A stretch of 64,000 nt of DNA from Nocardioides cavernae. GTDB taxonomy: Bacteria; Actinomycetota; Actinomycetes; Propionibacteriales; Nocardioidaceae. The position numbers and the translations under genes are program-made. The DNA is taken from contig NZ_JAFBCA010000001.1 of the NCBI RefSeq assembly GCF_016907475.1, positions 372,001-436,000 of the forward strand. The letters run 5' to 3'. Below, in pieces: positions 35,937 through 44,561 of this stretch. Below the pieces are notes generated by a model. The model made no database searches. It saw nothing but the letters and a program-made list of their open reading frames with translations, and was not told the DNA's origin. Within the stretch, counting starts at the first letter, position 1; each line of letters begins with the position of its first letter.

Positions 35937-36560
35937 TCAGGGACTGCTGGAGACCTCGGTACTCAGTTCGTAGGTCCTGAAGCCGTGATAGCCGGCGATG
36001 TGGTGCTCCACCTCATCCCATCCCACGGCCCGCTCGTACTCTGGGCTCTGGAACGGCATGGTGGCGTCGGCGAGCTCATAGAGGGCGAGGAACATCGGCG
36101 TGCCGTCGACTGCCCGGAATCGCCGGGCTGCCTCCCAACCCGGGCACGCCAAGATGTCTGGTACGTGCACCTGGCTGTACCACGCGTCGAACTCGGACAC
36201 CCCTTCTGGCCGGACGACGGTGATGATCGCGTTGACCACCTCCGGCACGTCCGTGTTGCCAGAGGATTCGTAGGTCTGGGTGAAGCCTTGTCCCAGGAAG
36301 CTGCGAACCCAGCGGCGCCCGAGGTTTGACCTGATCACTGGTCGTGGACGCGTTGCACCTCCGACATCGGGGCGGTCCAACACTACGAGCTGGAGGTGCG
36401 GTTCCGCCGAGCAGGTGAAGCGACGGGCTCGACCCCAACCTCCCGCGGTCAGCGCCTCGGGAAGGTAGTCCTCGTCCAGCCACGACTCGCCCAACCTGAG
36501 CGCGCGGGGGTCGAGATCGACGAGTTGCAGGTCGAGATGGAGAAGGGGCTCGGTCGACAT
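35937..36560 (-). CDS. hypothetical protein, possible dimeric alpha/beta-barrel type
   Basis: A 207-residue protein. I chose the ATG at 36560 because GAGGAG lies seven bases upstream; an ATG at 36566 overlaps the XdhC stop. The second half contains FDAWYSQVHVPDILACPGWEAARRF followed by LYELAD, the look of EthD/DUF4286-like ferredoxin-fold proteins, where a WY...HVPD motif and a gly-rich turn are typical. The first half appears to be a diverged copy of the same fold. I cannot name a function. It follows XdhC in a probable three-gene operon. Confidence 0.6.
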   Translation of the reverse strand: MSTEPLLHLDLQLVDLDPRALRLGESWLDEDYLPEALTAGGWGRARRFTCSAEPHLQLVVLDRPDVGGATRPRPVIRSNLGRRWVRSFLGQGFTQTYESSGNTDVPEVVNAIITVVRPEGVSEFDAWYSQVHVPDILACPGWEAARRFRAVDGTPMFLALYELADATMPFQSPEYERAVGWDEVEHHIAGYHGFRTYELSTEVSSSP

Positions 36561-36562
36561 TG

Positions 36563-37723
36563 TCATGCTCCTCGGGTGATGGCTGCGCGTTCGACGGTAT
36601 GGATGGGTCCGGACATTGCGCAGAGTCGTTGACCGCTGGCACCGTGACGACGCGCGATGATCTCCGCTGCGATGCTGATGGCCGTCTCGGCGGGGGACCG
36701 CGCACCGAGATCGAGACCGATTGGACTCGCCAGCCGTTGGAGCTCGACGTCGGTCACGCCCGCCGCTACGAGGCGGGCGGCACGATCCTCATGAGTCTGT
36801 CTTGAGCCCATAGCTCCGACATACGCGACGTGGTCGAGGCGCAGGGCGACTTCGAGAAGCGGCACGTCGAACTTTGGATCGTGCGTGAGCACGGCAAGGA
36901 CAGTCCGGGAGTCGATGCGACACGCATCCCGTTCGATAGCCAGGTAGAGGTGTGGCCACTGGACGATCACTTCGTCCGCGTCGGGGAATCGGCTCTGTGT
37001 GGCAAACACCGGGCGGGCGTCGCACACCGTGACGCGAAAACCGAGGAAGTCGGCAAGTGTCACTAGCGCAGCCGCGAAGTCGATGGCACCGAAAACGATC
37101 ATGCGCGGCTTGGTCGGGAACGTCGACACGAAGACCGCAACCGACCGCGTGGATGAGTCGCCGATCAGGCCGTCGCCCACGAGTCCACTGGTTCCCGACT
37201 CGAGCATCTCCAGCGCCCGGTCGTGAACCAAGGAGTCGAGCTCGGCTGACCCTAAGGACCCTCGCCCTACATCTTGTCCCGAGGTGTCCGGTCGCACTAC
37301 GAACCGGCGGCCCACTCGGCTGGGGTCGTCATGCTCTATGAGAGTCGCCACCGCCACCGGACGGTCATGTCTGATGTCCTCGATGACGCTGCCGAGCTCG
37401 GGGAAGCTCGTGCGGCTCACTCGCTCGACCCACACATCAAGGACTCCGCCGCACGTCAGTCCGACCTGGAACGCGTCGTCGTCGCTGACCCCATAGCGGA
37501 CCAGTTCGGGAGTGCCCGTCGATGCGACAGTCGTTGCCAGGTCGTAGACCGCAGCCTCAACACAACCCCCCGAGACAGAACCGAGCACTTCCCCGCTGGA
37601 GTCGACGAGCATGCAGGCGCCTGGGGGTCGTGGCGCTGACCGGAAGGTCGCCACCACCGTGGCAAGGGCGACCTCGTCGCCCGACCGCCACCGTGCCTCT
37701 AGCTGATCGAGTACGTCGCGCAT
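36563..37723 (-). CDS. XdhC/CoxI-family molybdenum cofactor maturation protein
   Basis: A 386-residue protein. The N-terminal CoxI domain includes ATFRSAPRPPGACMLVD and SVSGGCVEAAVY (conserved Cys); the C-terminal Rossmann-like domain has VTVCDARPVFATQSRFP and YVGAMGSRQTHEDR. XdhC binds the molybdenum cofactor, assists its sulfuration and inserts it into xanthine-dehydrogenase-type enzymes. The likely client is the enzyme at 19674-23272. It is not next to that operon and no palindromic operator precedes it, though a half-site lies near 38026. Confidence 0.88.
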   Translation of the reverse strand: MRDVLDQLEARWRSGDEVALATVVATFRSAPRPPGACMLVDSSGEVLGSVSGGCVEAAVYDLATTVASTGTPELVRYGVSDDDAFQVGLTCGGVLDVWVERVSRTSFPELGSVIEDIRHDRPVAVATLIEHDDPSRVGRRFVVRPDTSGQDVGRGSLGSAELDSLVHDRALEMLESGTSGLVGDGLIGDSSTRSVAVFVSTFPTKPRMIVFGAIDFAAALVTLADFLGFRVTVCDARPVFATQSRFPDADEVIVQWPHLYLAIERDACRIDSRTVLAVLTHDPKFDVPLLEVALRLDHVAYVGAMGSRQTHEDRAARLVAAGVTDVELQRLASPIGLDLGARSPAETAISIAAEIIARRHGASGQRLCAMSGPIHTVERAAITRGA

Positions 37724-37739
37724 GGTCGGGTCAGTCGTC

Positions 37740-38006
37740 CTACATGTCCGCCGGGCGTAGGGCGTCGAGGCAAGCGGCACAGGCGACGTCCGTGCTCGCG
37801 AAGGGCCGAGCCCACTCCTTGTGCCACGAGTACGCGCGCTCCCCGCAGGCAGTGAAGTTGGTGCCGAACCGCTTCGCGTGCGTCACCGACAGCGGCCGCC
37901 ATCGAAGCTCTGGGCCGTCCCAGAAGAGCTTTCCGTGCGACGCAGTGATGTACCAGTCATGACGACTCCTGGACAGTGGGACCACCTGTCGAGCGGCTAA
38001 GGACAT
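37740..38006 (-). CDS. small Cys-containing protein of unknown function
   Basis: An 88-residue protein with ATG at 38006 after AGGAAGCACTGCA. It is rich in Trp, His and Arg; near its end it has a Cys at FTACGERAYSW and a VACAACLDAL with a CxxC, so three Cys could bind a metal. It starts an operon with XdhC and the unknown protein at 35937. I recognise no family. A role in cofactor handling is a guess from position only. Confidence 0.6.
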   Translation of the reverse strand: MSLAARQVVPLSRSRHDWYITASHGKLFWDGPELRWRPLSVTHAKRFGTNFTACGERAYSWHKEWARPFASTDVACAACLDALRPADM

Positions 38007-38056
38007 TGCAGTGCTTCCTCTCTCACCAATACGAGCTCGCGGTCTTGCCGGCGTGA

Positions 38057-39295
38057 TCATTCAGATGGTTCCTCGGCTCCGAGCCGCTGACCGCGCATCC
38101 TCAACCAGAGGCAGAGGCCCAGTACCGCGCCGGAGGCCCCCACCAGCGACGATGCCTCGATCCCGCCATGGCGCCAAGCGATCGAGGCCGCGGCTGATCC
38201 GGCTGCCCCGCCGACGAAGATCCCCACGACGAGGAGGGTGTTCGCGCGGCTCGTGAGCGTTGCGGGCACGGCGTCGAGCATGCGGGCCTGCGTGACGGCG
38301 CTGTTGACCTGGGTCGACATGTCCATGAGCAGCAGGGCGCCTACGACCACGGCCAGGGGCGTGCCCACTCCCGATGCACCCGGGACGAAACTGCTGAAGA
38401 GAGCCACCCAAGCCACACCGGTGACGGCAGCACCACGCCCACGGTCGTGCCAACGCCCCGCCAGTGCGGCGGTGGCGATGCCGAGCAATCCGACCAATCC
38501 CAGCACTCCGATCCGTGCCGGCGTGTACTCATAGGGCTCTTCGGACAGCTGGAACGTGACGGCGGTCCACGCGAGCGAGCAGCATCCGAAGGTAGTGGCT
38601 GCGGTCGCGACTTGGTGACGAAGGCGGGGCCGGGCGAGCAGGCCGACCGTGGAAGCTAGCAGGCGCCGATAGGGCACCGGCGTAGCGGTCGGCTCGGCAG
38701 GGATGAGGCGCCGCGCGCAGATGGCAAGGCCTACGTTGAGCACACCCGCAACGGCGAACACGCCGCGCCATCCGACGAGGGTTGCGCCCCAGCCTCCAAG
38801 CACCCGAGCTGTGACGATGCCGCCCAGGATGCCAGCAAGCATGACCCCGACAACGCGCCCACGCTCGTCAGCAGGGCCTCGGGCCACAGCGAGCGTCGTG
38901 AGCAACTGTGTCGACACGGCGCCGACTCCTGCCGCGAAGGAGGCTGCCAATAGCACAGCAAACTCACCAGCGAAGGCACTCGCAAAGAGCGCTATCGCAC
39001 TGACGATCGCGGCTGGCACGATGAGATCTCGGCGATCACGCACGTCGCCAAGGGGCACCACCAGCAGGATCCCTATGGCGTATCCGAGCTGCACCGCCGT
39101 CACCAGCAGTCCGGCGTCTGCCAGGGCTACATCCAGATCCTTCGCGATGCGGTCGAGCATCGGCTGAGACCAGTACAGGTTGCCGACGGCGACACCCGCG
39201 AGGACCGACCACGTCATCAACGTGCGACGGGTCGGCGGTTCGGTCGCCGAGGCTGCAAGAAGCTGCGTACCAGCAGGATTGGAGAGCTCGCTCAT
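38057..39295 (-). CDS. major facilitator superfamily transporter
   Basis: A 412-residue protein with about 12 membrane segments. The TM2-TM3 loop reads VPLGDVRDRRDLIV, a motif-A form, and a second such loop occurs at the middle (AGRWHDRGRGA). The overall pattern resembles arabinose-efflux-like or aromatic-acid MFS proteins. It is the last gene of the minus-strand operon thiolase remnant - CoA-transferase A - CoA-transferase B - MFS, only five bases after CoA-transferase B, so it may carry the acid that this operon activates. Confidence 0.82.
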   Translation of the reverse strand: MSELSNPAGTQLLAASATEPPTRRTLMTWSVLAGVAVGNLYWSQPMLDRIAKDLDVALADAGLLVTAVQLGYAIGILLVVPLGDVRDRRDLIVPAAIVSAIALFASAFAGEFAVLLAASFAAGVGAVSTQLLTTLAVARGPADERGRVVGVMLAGILGGIVTARVLGGWGATLVGWRGVFAVAGVLNVGLAICARRLIPAEPTATPVPYRRLLASTVGLLARPRLRHQVATAATTFGCCSLAWTAVTFQLSEEPYEYTPARIGVLGLVGLLGIATAALAGRWHDRGRGAAVTGVAWVALFSSFVPGASGVGTPLAVVVGALLLMDMSTQVNSAVTQARMLDAVPATLTSRANTLLVVGIFVGGAAGSAAASIAWRHGGIEASSLVGASGAVLGLCLWLRMRGQRLGAEEPSE

Positions 39296-39300
39296 GTTGA

Positions 39301-39951
39301 TCAGGACGGCGAACCCGGCGTCACGAAGTCAACGCAAAGACGATCGGCGAGCTCGGCCTCAGTGATTCCGACCAGCCGTGTCGCGACCAGACCGGCATCG
39401 GTGACGTCGATAGCACCCCACTCGGTGAAAACCCGGGTCACGCACCTCGCACCGGTGAGCGGATAGGTGCACTCGGGGACCAACTTCGGACGACCGTCCT
39501 TACCGAAGAGGGTCATCATCACGAAGACCTGCTTCGCCCCGGTCGCCAAGTCCATTGCACCACCCACAGCGGGGATGGCATCGATCGCGCCGGTGTGCCA
39601 GTTCGCGAGATCACCCCGCGCCGATACCTGGAACGCGCCGAGGACGCATACATCGAGATGTCCGCCGCGCATCATTGCGAAAGAGGTGGCGCTGTCGAAG
39701 TAGGAGGCACCGGGCAGGGCAGTGACCGGTTGCTTGCCTGCATTGGTGAGGTCCGCGTCCTCCTCGCCCGGATGAGGAGTCGGTCCCATGTTCAGGAGTC
39801 CGTTCTCGGTGTGCAGCACCACGCCACGTTCCGACCCGAGATGATCCGCAACGAGGGTGGGTAGTCCGATCCCAAGGTTGACGTACGAGCCGTCCGGGAT
39901 GTCATCGGCAACCATGCGCGCGATCTGGCTCTTGCTCATGGGCGCGGTCAC
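39301..39951 (-). CDS. 3-oxoacid CoA-transferase subunit B (PcaJ-like)
   Basis: A 216-residue protein from a GTG that overlaps subunit A's stop as GTGA; an ATG at 39939 is possible. NLGIGLPTLVADHL and HTENGLLNMGPTP hold the catalytic Glu of the SENG-like motif (here TENG), and GGHLDVCVLGAFQVSARGD is family-typical. It matches the beta subunit of 3-oxoadipate or acetoacetate CoA-transferases, which use succinyl-CoA. With a thiolase remnant beside it, the 3-oxoadipate route is the most likely origin. Confidence 0.85.
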   Translation of the reverse strand: MTAPMSKSQIARMVADDIPDGSYVNLGIGLPTLVADHLGSERGVVLHTENGLLNMGPTPHPGEEDADLTNAGKQPVTALPGASYFDSATSFAMMRGGHLDVCVLGAFQVSARGDLANWHTGAIDAIPAVGGAMDLATGAKQVFVMMTLFGKDGRPKLVPECTYPLTGARCVTRVFTEWGAIDVTDAGLVATRLVGITEAELADRLCVDFVTPGSPS

Positions 39952-40607
39952 AGCTGAACCACCCGATCCACGTAGATGCTGGGTGTCACGATCGACTCGG
40001 GGTCCAACGCGCCGGTGTCGACGACGCGCGAGACCTGCGCGACGACGTGCGTGGCCGCGGTGCACATGACCGGACCGAAGTTGCGCGCGGTCTTGCGATA
40101 GACGAGATTGCCCATGCGGTCGGAGAGGTGCGCGGCGACGAGCGCGACGTCGCCCTTGAGCGGGTACTCGAGCATGTAGTCGCGACCTTCGATGGTGCGG
40201 ACTTCGCGCCCCTCGGACAAGAGAGTCCCCATGCCAGTGGGCGTGAAGAACCCGCCAATGCCGGCACCAGCGGCGCGCAGCCGCTCGGCGAGATTTCCTT
40301 GGGGGACGAGCTCCAGCTCGACACGCCCCGCTCGGTATAGGCCATCGAAGACCCACGAATCCACCTGTCGCGGGAACGAGCAGACGACCTTGCGAACCCG
40401 GCCCTTGGCGAGCAGCGCCGCGAGACCAGTGTCGCCGTTACCCGCGTTGTTGGACACGATTGTCAGATCGGACGCGCCGCTTCGGATGAGGGCATCAATG
40501 AGCTCCACCGGCATTCCGGCCATACCGAATCCGCCGACAAGGACAGTGTCGCCGTCCTTGACGATGTCGACCGCCTCGTCGACCTCGTGAAAAATGCGAG
40601 CACTCAT
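39948..40607 (-). CDS. 3-oxoacid CoA-transferase subunit A (PcaI-like)
   Basis: A 219-residue protein; its ATG overlaps the thiolase-remnant stop as ATGA. The CoA-transferase alpha signature DTVLVGGFGMAGMPVELIDAL is at the N-terminus, followed by IVSNNAGNGDTGLAALL and GGFFTPTGMGT. It pairs with the B subunit to move CoA from succinyl-CoA to a 3-oxo acid. In pca operons the next enzyme is a thiolase; here that gene has collapsed, so the operon may no longer finish 3-oxoadipate breakdown unless another thiolase exists. Confidence 0.88.
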   Translation of the reverse strand: MSARIFHEVDEAVDIVKDGDTVLVGGFGMAGMPVELIDALIRSGASDLTIVSNNAGNGDTGLAALLAKGRVRKVVCSFPRQVDSWVFDGLYRAGRVELELVPQGNLAERLRAAGAGIGGFFTPTGMGTLLSEGREVRTIEGRDYMLEYPLKGDVALVAAHLSDRMGNLVYRKTARNFGPVMCTAATHVVAQVSRVVDTGALDPESIVTPSIYVDRVVQL

Positions 40608-40954
40608 GCCGGCTCCAGGGCGATGTTCTCGAGCACGACTGCGAGCCCCTGCCCCACGCCGATGCAGATGGCTGCGACCCCCCAGCGCGTATTCTCCAAC
40701 CGCATCCGGTGGGCAAGCGTCGCGAGCACGCGATCGCCCGATGCACCGAGATCGCCCGATGCACCGAGATCCCCCGCTTGGTTGGCGCAGCCCCAGACGA
40801 TCTCTTCGATCGCGCCGGGATCCATCTCGGGACTGCGCTCGAGCAGCTGGCGCAATACGTGTGCGCCAAGGTCGTCCGGACGCTGACCGGCGAGCGCACC
40901 CCCGAAACGGCCGAAGGGTGTACGAACGTACGAGAACAGGAAGGGATCTGTCAC
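40604..40954 (-). pseudogene. collapsed thiolase (3-oxoadipyl-CoA thiolase-like) with internal deletion
   Basis: The 116-residue frame reads as a thiolase start joined to a thiolase end. The N-terminal TDPFLFSYVRTPFGRFGGAL through IVWGCANQAG matches the start of PcaF-type thiolases; it then jumps to LGASGDRVLATLAHRM and GVAAICIGVGQGLAVVLEN, the last 40 residues. About 280 residues are missing, including the catalytic Cys and the HPxG histidine loop. The joint carries two tandem copies of an 18-base unit. The frame stays open and still overlaps the CoA-transferase start, which may preserve translational coupling even though activity must be lost. Confidence 0.85.
40732..40767. repeat. 18-base tandem duplication at the thiolase deletion joint
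   Basis: Two perfect 18-base copies (40732-40749, 40750-40767) encode a repeated GDLGAS unit exactly where the N- and C-terminal parts of the thiolase meet. This suggests the joint arose or was modified by slippage or short-homology recombination. Confidence 0.8.
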
Positions 40955-40980
40955 ACGACGAACGCTAGGGTTCCCGATTC

Positions 40981-40997
40981 ATAGCGTCCAATAGCGT
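40981..40997. promoter_or_regulatory. possible LysR-type binding site
   Basis: The heptamer ATAGCGT occurs twice, at 40981-40987 and 40991-40997, spaced by one helical turn in the 81-base gap between the divergent thiolase remnant and LysR genes. LysR regulators usually bind such gaps; the site assignment is tentative. Confidence 0.35.
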
Positions 40998-41035
40998 TTC
41001 CATGCCGATTGACAATCTGGGGATATGATTGCCAG

Positions 41036-42013
41036 GTGGAGATCAGACACTTGGACGCGTTTGAGGCAGTCGCCCGGCATCGGCACTTCACGCGCGCAGC
41101 CGAGGAACTACACATCACCCAGCCGGCGTTGTCGGTGCACATCAAGCAACTTGAACGCGAGCTCGGCGTCACGTTGATGTCGCGGACCACCCGGCGCGTC
41201 TCGCTCACAGAGGCTGGGCAGCACCTGTGGGACCACGTAGGCGTCATCCGCCGCGAGCTCGGAAGCCTTCGAGAGCACATGTCCTTGTTTGCCGACGGAC
41301 GCACGGGACGGGTGCGTGTCGGATGTGTCGGCACGGCGACCTACGACATCCTGCCGCTCCTCGCTCGTCGGATGCGAGCCGAGTTGCCCGACGTCGACCT
41401 TGAGGTCAAGGGCGAGCTTCTCACTTCGGAGCTCCTGACCGGGCTCGTCGCTCGCGAGTTCGACCTCGTGCTGGTTCGGCAGACGATGGATGTCCACGGC
41501 CGAACGGAGCCCTCGCCCGACCGCGCATCGCGTGATACCGATGAGCGCCTCGACACGTTTCTAGATGCACCTCTAGATCCTCGGCTCGACATCGTCGTCG
41601 AGCACCTGCGCACAGAACGCCTCATCGCCGCCGTCGCCACGAGTCATCCTTTGGCCTCTCGTCGGCACGTCTCGCTCGCCGAGCTCGCGCTCGATCCGTT
41701 TGTCTCCCATCCTGCGGACGGACTCTCCGCGTACCAGCCGATCATGCTGGCCGCATGCGCGCGCGCCGGCTTCGTCCCACAGATCGCCCTGACCGCGCCA
41801 GGCACTGCGGCGCTCATGCTGTTCGTCGCGGCGGGCATCGGCGTCTCCCTTGTACCCGCGCCCGTAACAAGCTTGAAGCTGGACGGAGTGGCGTATCTCG
41901 ATCTCGATGAGGACGAGACCGTCGATCTAGTGCTGGCTTCCAGACGCGGGGAGCGCAGCGCGGCGGTGCTTCGCACTCGCGGCCTGGTAGTGGACCTGGT
42001 ATCCACCGCATGA
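41036..42013 (+). CDS. LysR-family transcriptional regulator
   Basis: A 325-residue regulator from a GTG at 41036, which places the protein start right at the helix-turn-helix (VEIRHLDAFEAVARHRHFTRAAEEL, then HITQPALSVHIKQLERELG). The C-terminal effector domain begins at RTGRVRVGCVGTATYDILP and matches the CbnR/CatR-like type. It diverges from the CoA-transferase operon and probably controls it; effectors in such cases are usually aromatic-ring-derived acids. The gene is convergent with the ABC fusion gene, 34 bases apart. Confidence 0.85.
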   Translation: MEIRHLDAFEAVARHRHFTRAAEELHITQPALSVHIKQLERELGVTLMSRTTRRVSLTEAGQHLWDHVGVIRRELGSLREHMSLFADGRTGRVRVGCVGTATYDILPLLARRMRAELPDVDLEVKGELLTSELLTGLVAREFDLVLVRQTMDVHGRTEPSPDRASRDTDERLDTFLDAPLDPRLDIVVEHLRTERLIAAVATSHPLASRRHVSLAELALDPFVSHPADGLSAYQPIMLAACARAGFVPQIALTAPGTAALMLFVAAGIGVSLVPAPVTSLKLDGVAYLDLDEDETVDLVLASRRGERSAAVLRTRGLVVDLVSTA

Positions 42014-42047
42014 GCCGGCGCCGGGCCCACGCTCGCCCCCGTCCGAC

Positions 42048-44561
42048 TCATCCGCCTGCCGCTCGCCTCACCTTCGAATAGACGCCGGCAGCCACGATGG
42101 TGATGCCGCCGATGAAGTACTGCTGCCATGCGGGCTCGAGGCCAAGAAAGAGCGTCGAGTTGACGATCGTCTGGATTAGCAGCGCACCCGCAAGAGCCCC
42201 GAGGAAGGAACCCCGGGCGCCGAAGGCGCTTGCCCCGCCTATCACAACGGCAGTGATACTGGTGAGCGTGTATGACGCCCCCGCGGTTGCGTCGCCGATT
42301 CCCGACTGCACGAAGAAGACGACGCCGGCGGCTCCGACGAACAGCGCACACAACAGGTAGGCGGTCATGCGAATCCGCCTCACATCGATACCGATGCGTT
42401 GGGCCGATTGCTCATCGGAACCAACAGCCCGCAGGGACATTCCGAATCGGCTGCGTCGCAACATGTACTCGGTGGCGAGTACTAGTGCGACGGCGATGAT
42501 GAACACCATCGGCACGGGCCCGTAGGACCGCCCGACCCAGAGGGCAAGGTCGGCGCTGACGAATCCCTCGGGGTTGGGCCGCATGAGTAGTGCCAGGCCC
42601 TGCAAGAGAAACAATGTCGCCAGGGTCGCCACGATAGGCGTGAAGCCACCGAAGCAGACGGCGACTCCGTGCACGAGCCCGATGCAACAGCTCGCCACGA
42701 GCACCACCCCCACCCCGAGCAGGACCGACCCGATGCCGTTGCCGGTCAGGACGAACGACCCCACCACGACGAGGAACCCGAGTGCAGCGCCAATTGAGAC
42801 GTCGATACCGCCGGTCAGCATGACGACCTGCTGCCCGGCCGCCGCAAGCACGAGCGTGGTGGCGAGCAGGAGCAGGGAACTGATGTTGAACGACGACAGG
42901 AAGAGCGAGTCCACGCTCGCGGTGTAGGCGGCCAGAGCGAGCAGGGCCAGCACGACCATCGACACTGGAAAGAAGTCACCGGTGAGGAAGCGGCGCCCGC
43001 GTCCGGACGTTTTGCCCAACGCGGACTTCCGCTCGAGCTCGGTCTCGGCCATGACCGCGGCGCCTGTAATGGTTGACTCGGTGACCTCGTCACCGGCGAG
43101 GAGGGCGGTCACCTGCCCGCGCGCGAACACCGCGACGCGATCGCAGAGTCCCTCAAGCTCCTTGGCGTCGCTTGAGAGGACGACCACGGCGACGCCTGAC
43201 TCGGCGGCCTCACGCAGAATCTTGTAGATCTCCGCGCGGGCGCCGACGTCCACACCCTGGGTGGGCTCTTCGATCAGCAACAATCGCGGGTGCGCGAGCA
43301 AGGTCCGCGCAATCATGATCTTCTGCTGGTTGCCCCCACTGAGCGACGCGATGGGCGTTTCGGTGGAGGGCGTCTTGATTCGGAGCCGCCGGATCTCCTC
43401 AACGGCGGCCTCGCCCTCCATGCGTCGTCGCACGACGCCGCCGAACGAGACGCTCGACAGAGCCCGAACGAGTAGATTCTCGCGCACTGAGAGCGACGTG
43501 AACATACCGTCGTCGTGCCGGTCCCCGGGGCAGTACGCAATGCCAGCTGCGGCCGCGGCGGGCACGCTGTCCAGTCGGGTCGACGTGCCATTCAGGCGTA
43601 CGTCGCCTTCCACGCGCGCGAGCCCAGCGAGCCCGCGAAGGAACTCACGCTGGCCGTTGCCCGACACACCGGCCAGTCCGACGATCTCACCGCGCCTCAC
43701 CTGCAGGTCGACATGGGAGAAGCCGTCCCCGCTAAGCGCCTGCACGTCGAGGACGTCGGGTCCCAGCGATGCAGCGGCGGGCTTGGCGGGGAACGTCGAT
43801 TCGAGCGCCCGTCCGACGATCCGCTCGAGGATCTCGTGCTCGGTGACGGCGCCGGCCTCGAACGTCCCACGCATCACGCCGTCCCGCAGCACGGTGATGC
43901 GGTCGGCGATGCGCATCACGTCGGGGATGCGGTGGGAGATGTAGATGACCGCGGTCCCGGTAGCAGTGAGCTCGGAGATGACGGTGAAGAGTCGCTCGAC
44001 TTCGTCGCTGACGAGGGGCTCGGTCGGCTCGTCTAGGACCAGCACGCTGGGACGCAGCGCCAGCGCCTTGGCGATCTCGAGTAGGTGGCGCTCCTCCACT
44101 GTCAGTTCACCGACACGTTGCAGCGGGTCCAGGCGCGCGCCGATCCTCGACAACTTCTGGTCGACCCACTCGCGGAGGTTGCGGCGGGACGGACGCTCGT
44201 CTCGCGGCACGACGAGGAGCAGGTTCTCCGCGACGGTGAGGTCGGGGAGCAGGGCGGGGTGCTGGTAGACGACCGCGAGTCCGGCGCTCTGCGCCTCCTT
44301 GGCGTCCGCACCCGACAGCAAGTTGCCGTTCACCTCGACCTTGCCTGCGTCGGCCGCTACTGACCCGGCGGCCACTCCGATCAGTGTGGACTTTCCAGCA
44401 CCGTTCTCCCCGACGATCGCGTGGACCTCGCCGCTGCGCACGTCCAGCGAAACGTCGGTCAGCGCCTTCACGCCCGGGTAGGTCTTAGTGACTCCCGTCA
44501 GGGTGAGGACAGTGGCATTGCGCGCCTCGGTCTCAGGCTGCTCTTCGGTCGCCGACGTCAC
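42048..44561 (-). CDS. CUT2-type ABC transporter: ATPase fused to permease
   Basis: At 837 residues this fuses a double ATPase (about 1-510) to a membrane permease (about 530-837), which are normally separate proteins (RbsA, RbsC types). The first ATPase has Walker A GENGAGKST and LVLDEPT, but its signature reads LTVEERH. The second lacks the Walker A Lys (GVSGNGQRE) yet has an intact signature LSGGNQQK and LLIEEPT, the usual CUT2 asymmetry. It starts with a GTG overlapping the separate permease gene. With that permease the complex would be a heterodimer. Cargo is probably a sugar-like or other small polar compound. Confidence 0.9.
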   Translation of the reverse strand: MTSATEEQPETEARNATVLTLTGVTKTYPGVKALTDVSLDVRSGEVHAIVGENGAGKSTLIGVAAGSVAADAGKVEVNGNLLSGADAKEAQSAGLAVVYQHPALLPDLTVAENLLLVVPRDERPSRRNLREWVDQKLSRIGARLDPLQRVGELTVEERHLLEIAKALALRPSVLVLDEPTEPLVSDEVERLFTVISELTATGTAVIYISHRIPDVMRIADRITVLRDGVMRGTFEAGAVTEHEILERIVGRALESTFPAKPAAASLGPDVLDVQALSGDGFSHVDLQVRRGEIVGLAGVSGNGQREFLRGLAGLARVEGDVRLNGTSTRLDSVPAAAAAGIAYCPGDRHDDGMFTSLSVRENLLVRALSSVSFGGVVRRRMEGEAAVEEIRRLRIKTPSTETPIASLSGGNQQKIMIARTLLAHPRLLLIEEPTQGVDVGARAEIYKILREAAESGVAVVVLSSDAKELEGLCDRVAVFARGQVTALLAGDEVTESTITGAAVMAETELERKSALGKTSGRGRRFLTGDFFPVSMVVLALLALAAYTASVDSLFLSSFNISSLLLLATTLVLAAAGQQVVMLTGGIDVSIGAALGFLVVVGSFVLTGNGIGSVLLGVGVVLVASCCIGLVHGVAVCFGGFTPIVATLATLFLLQGLALLMRPNPEGFVSADLALWVGRSYGPVPMVFIIAVALVLATEYMLRRSRFGMSLRAVGSDEQSAQRIGIDVRRIRMTAYLLCALFVGAAGVVFFVQSGIGDATAGASYTLTSITAVVIGGASAFGARGSFLGALAGALLIQTIVNSTLFLGLEPAWQQYFIGGITIVAAGVYSKVRRAAGG

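Noticed and set aside
38026..38053. Operator copy upstream of the 88-residue gene
   Set aside because: Only the left arm fits (ACCAATACGAGC, 8 of 12); the right arm matches at 4 of 12, so I keep it as a half-site only.
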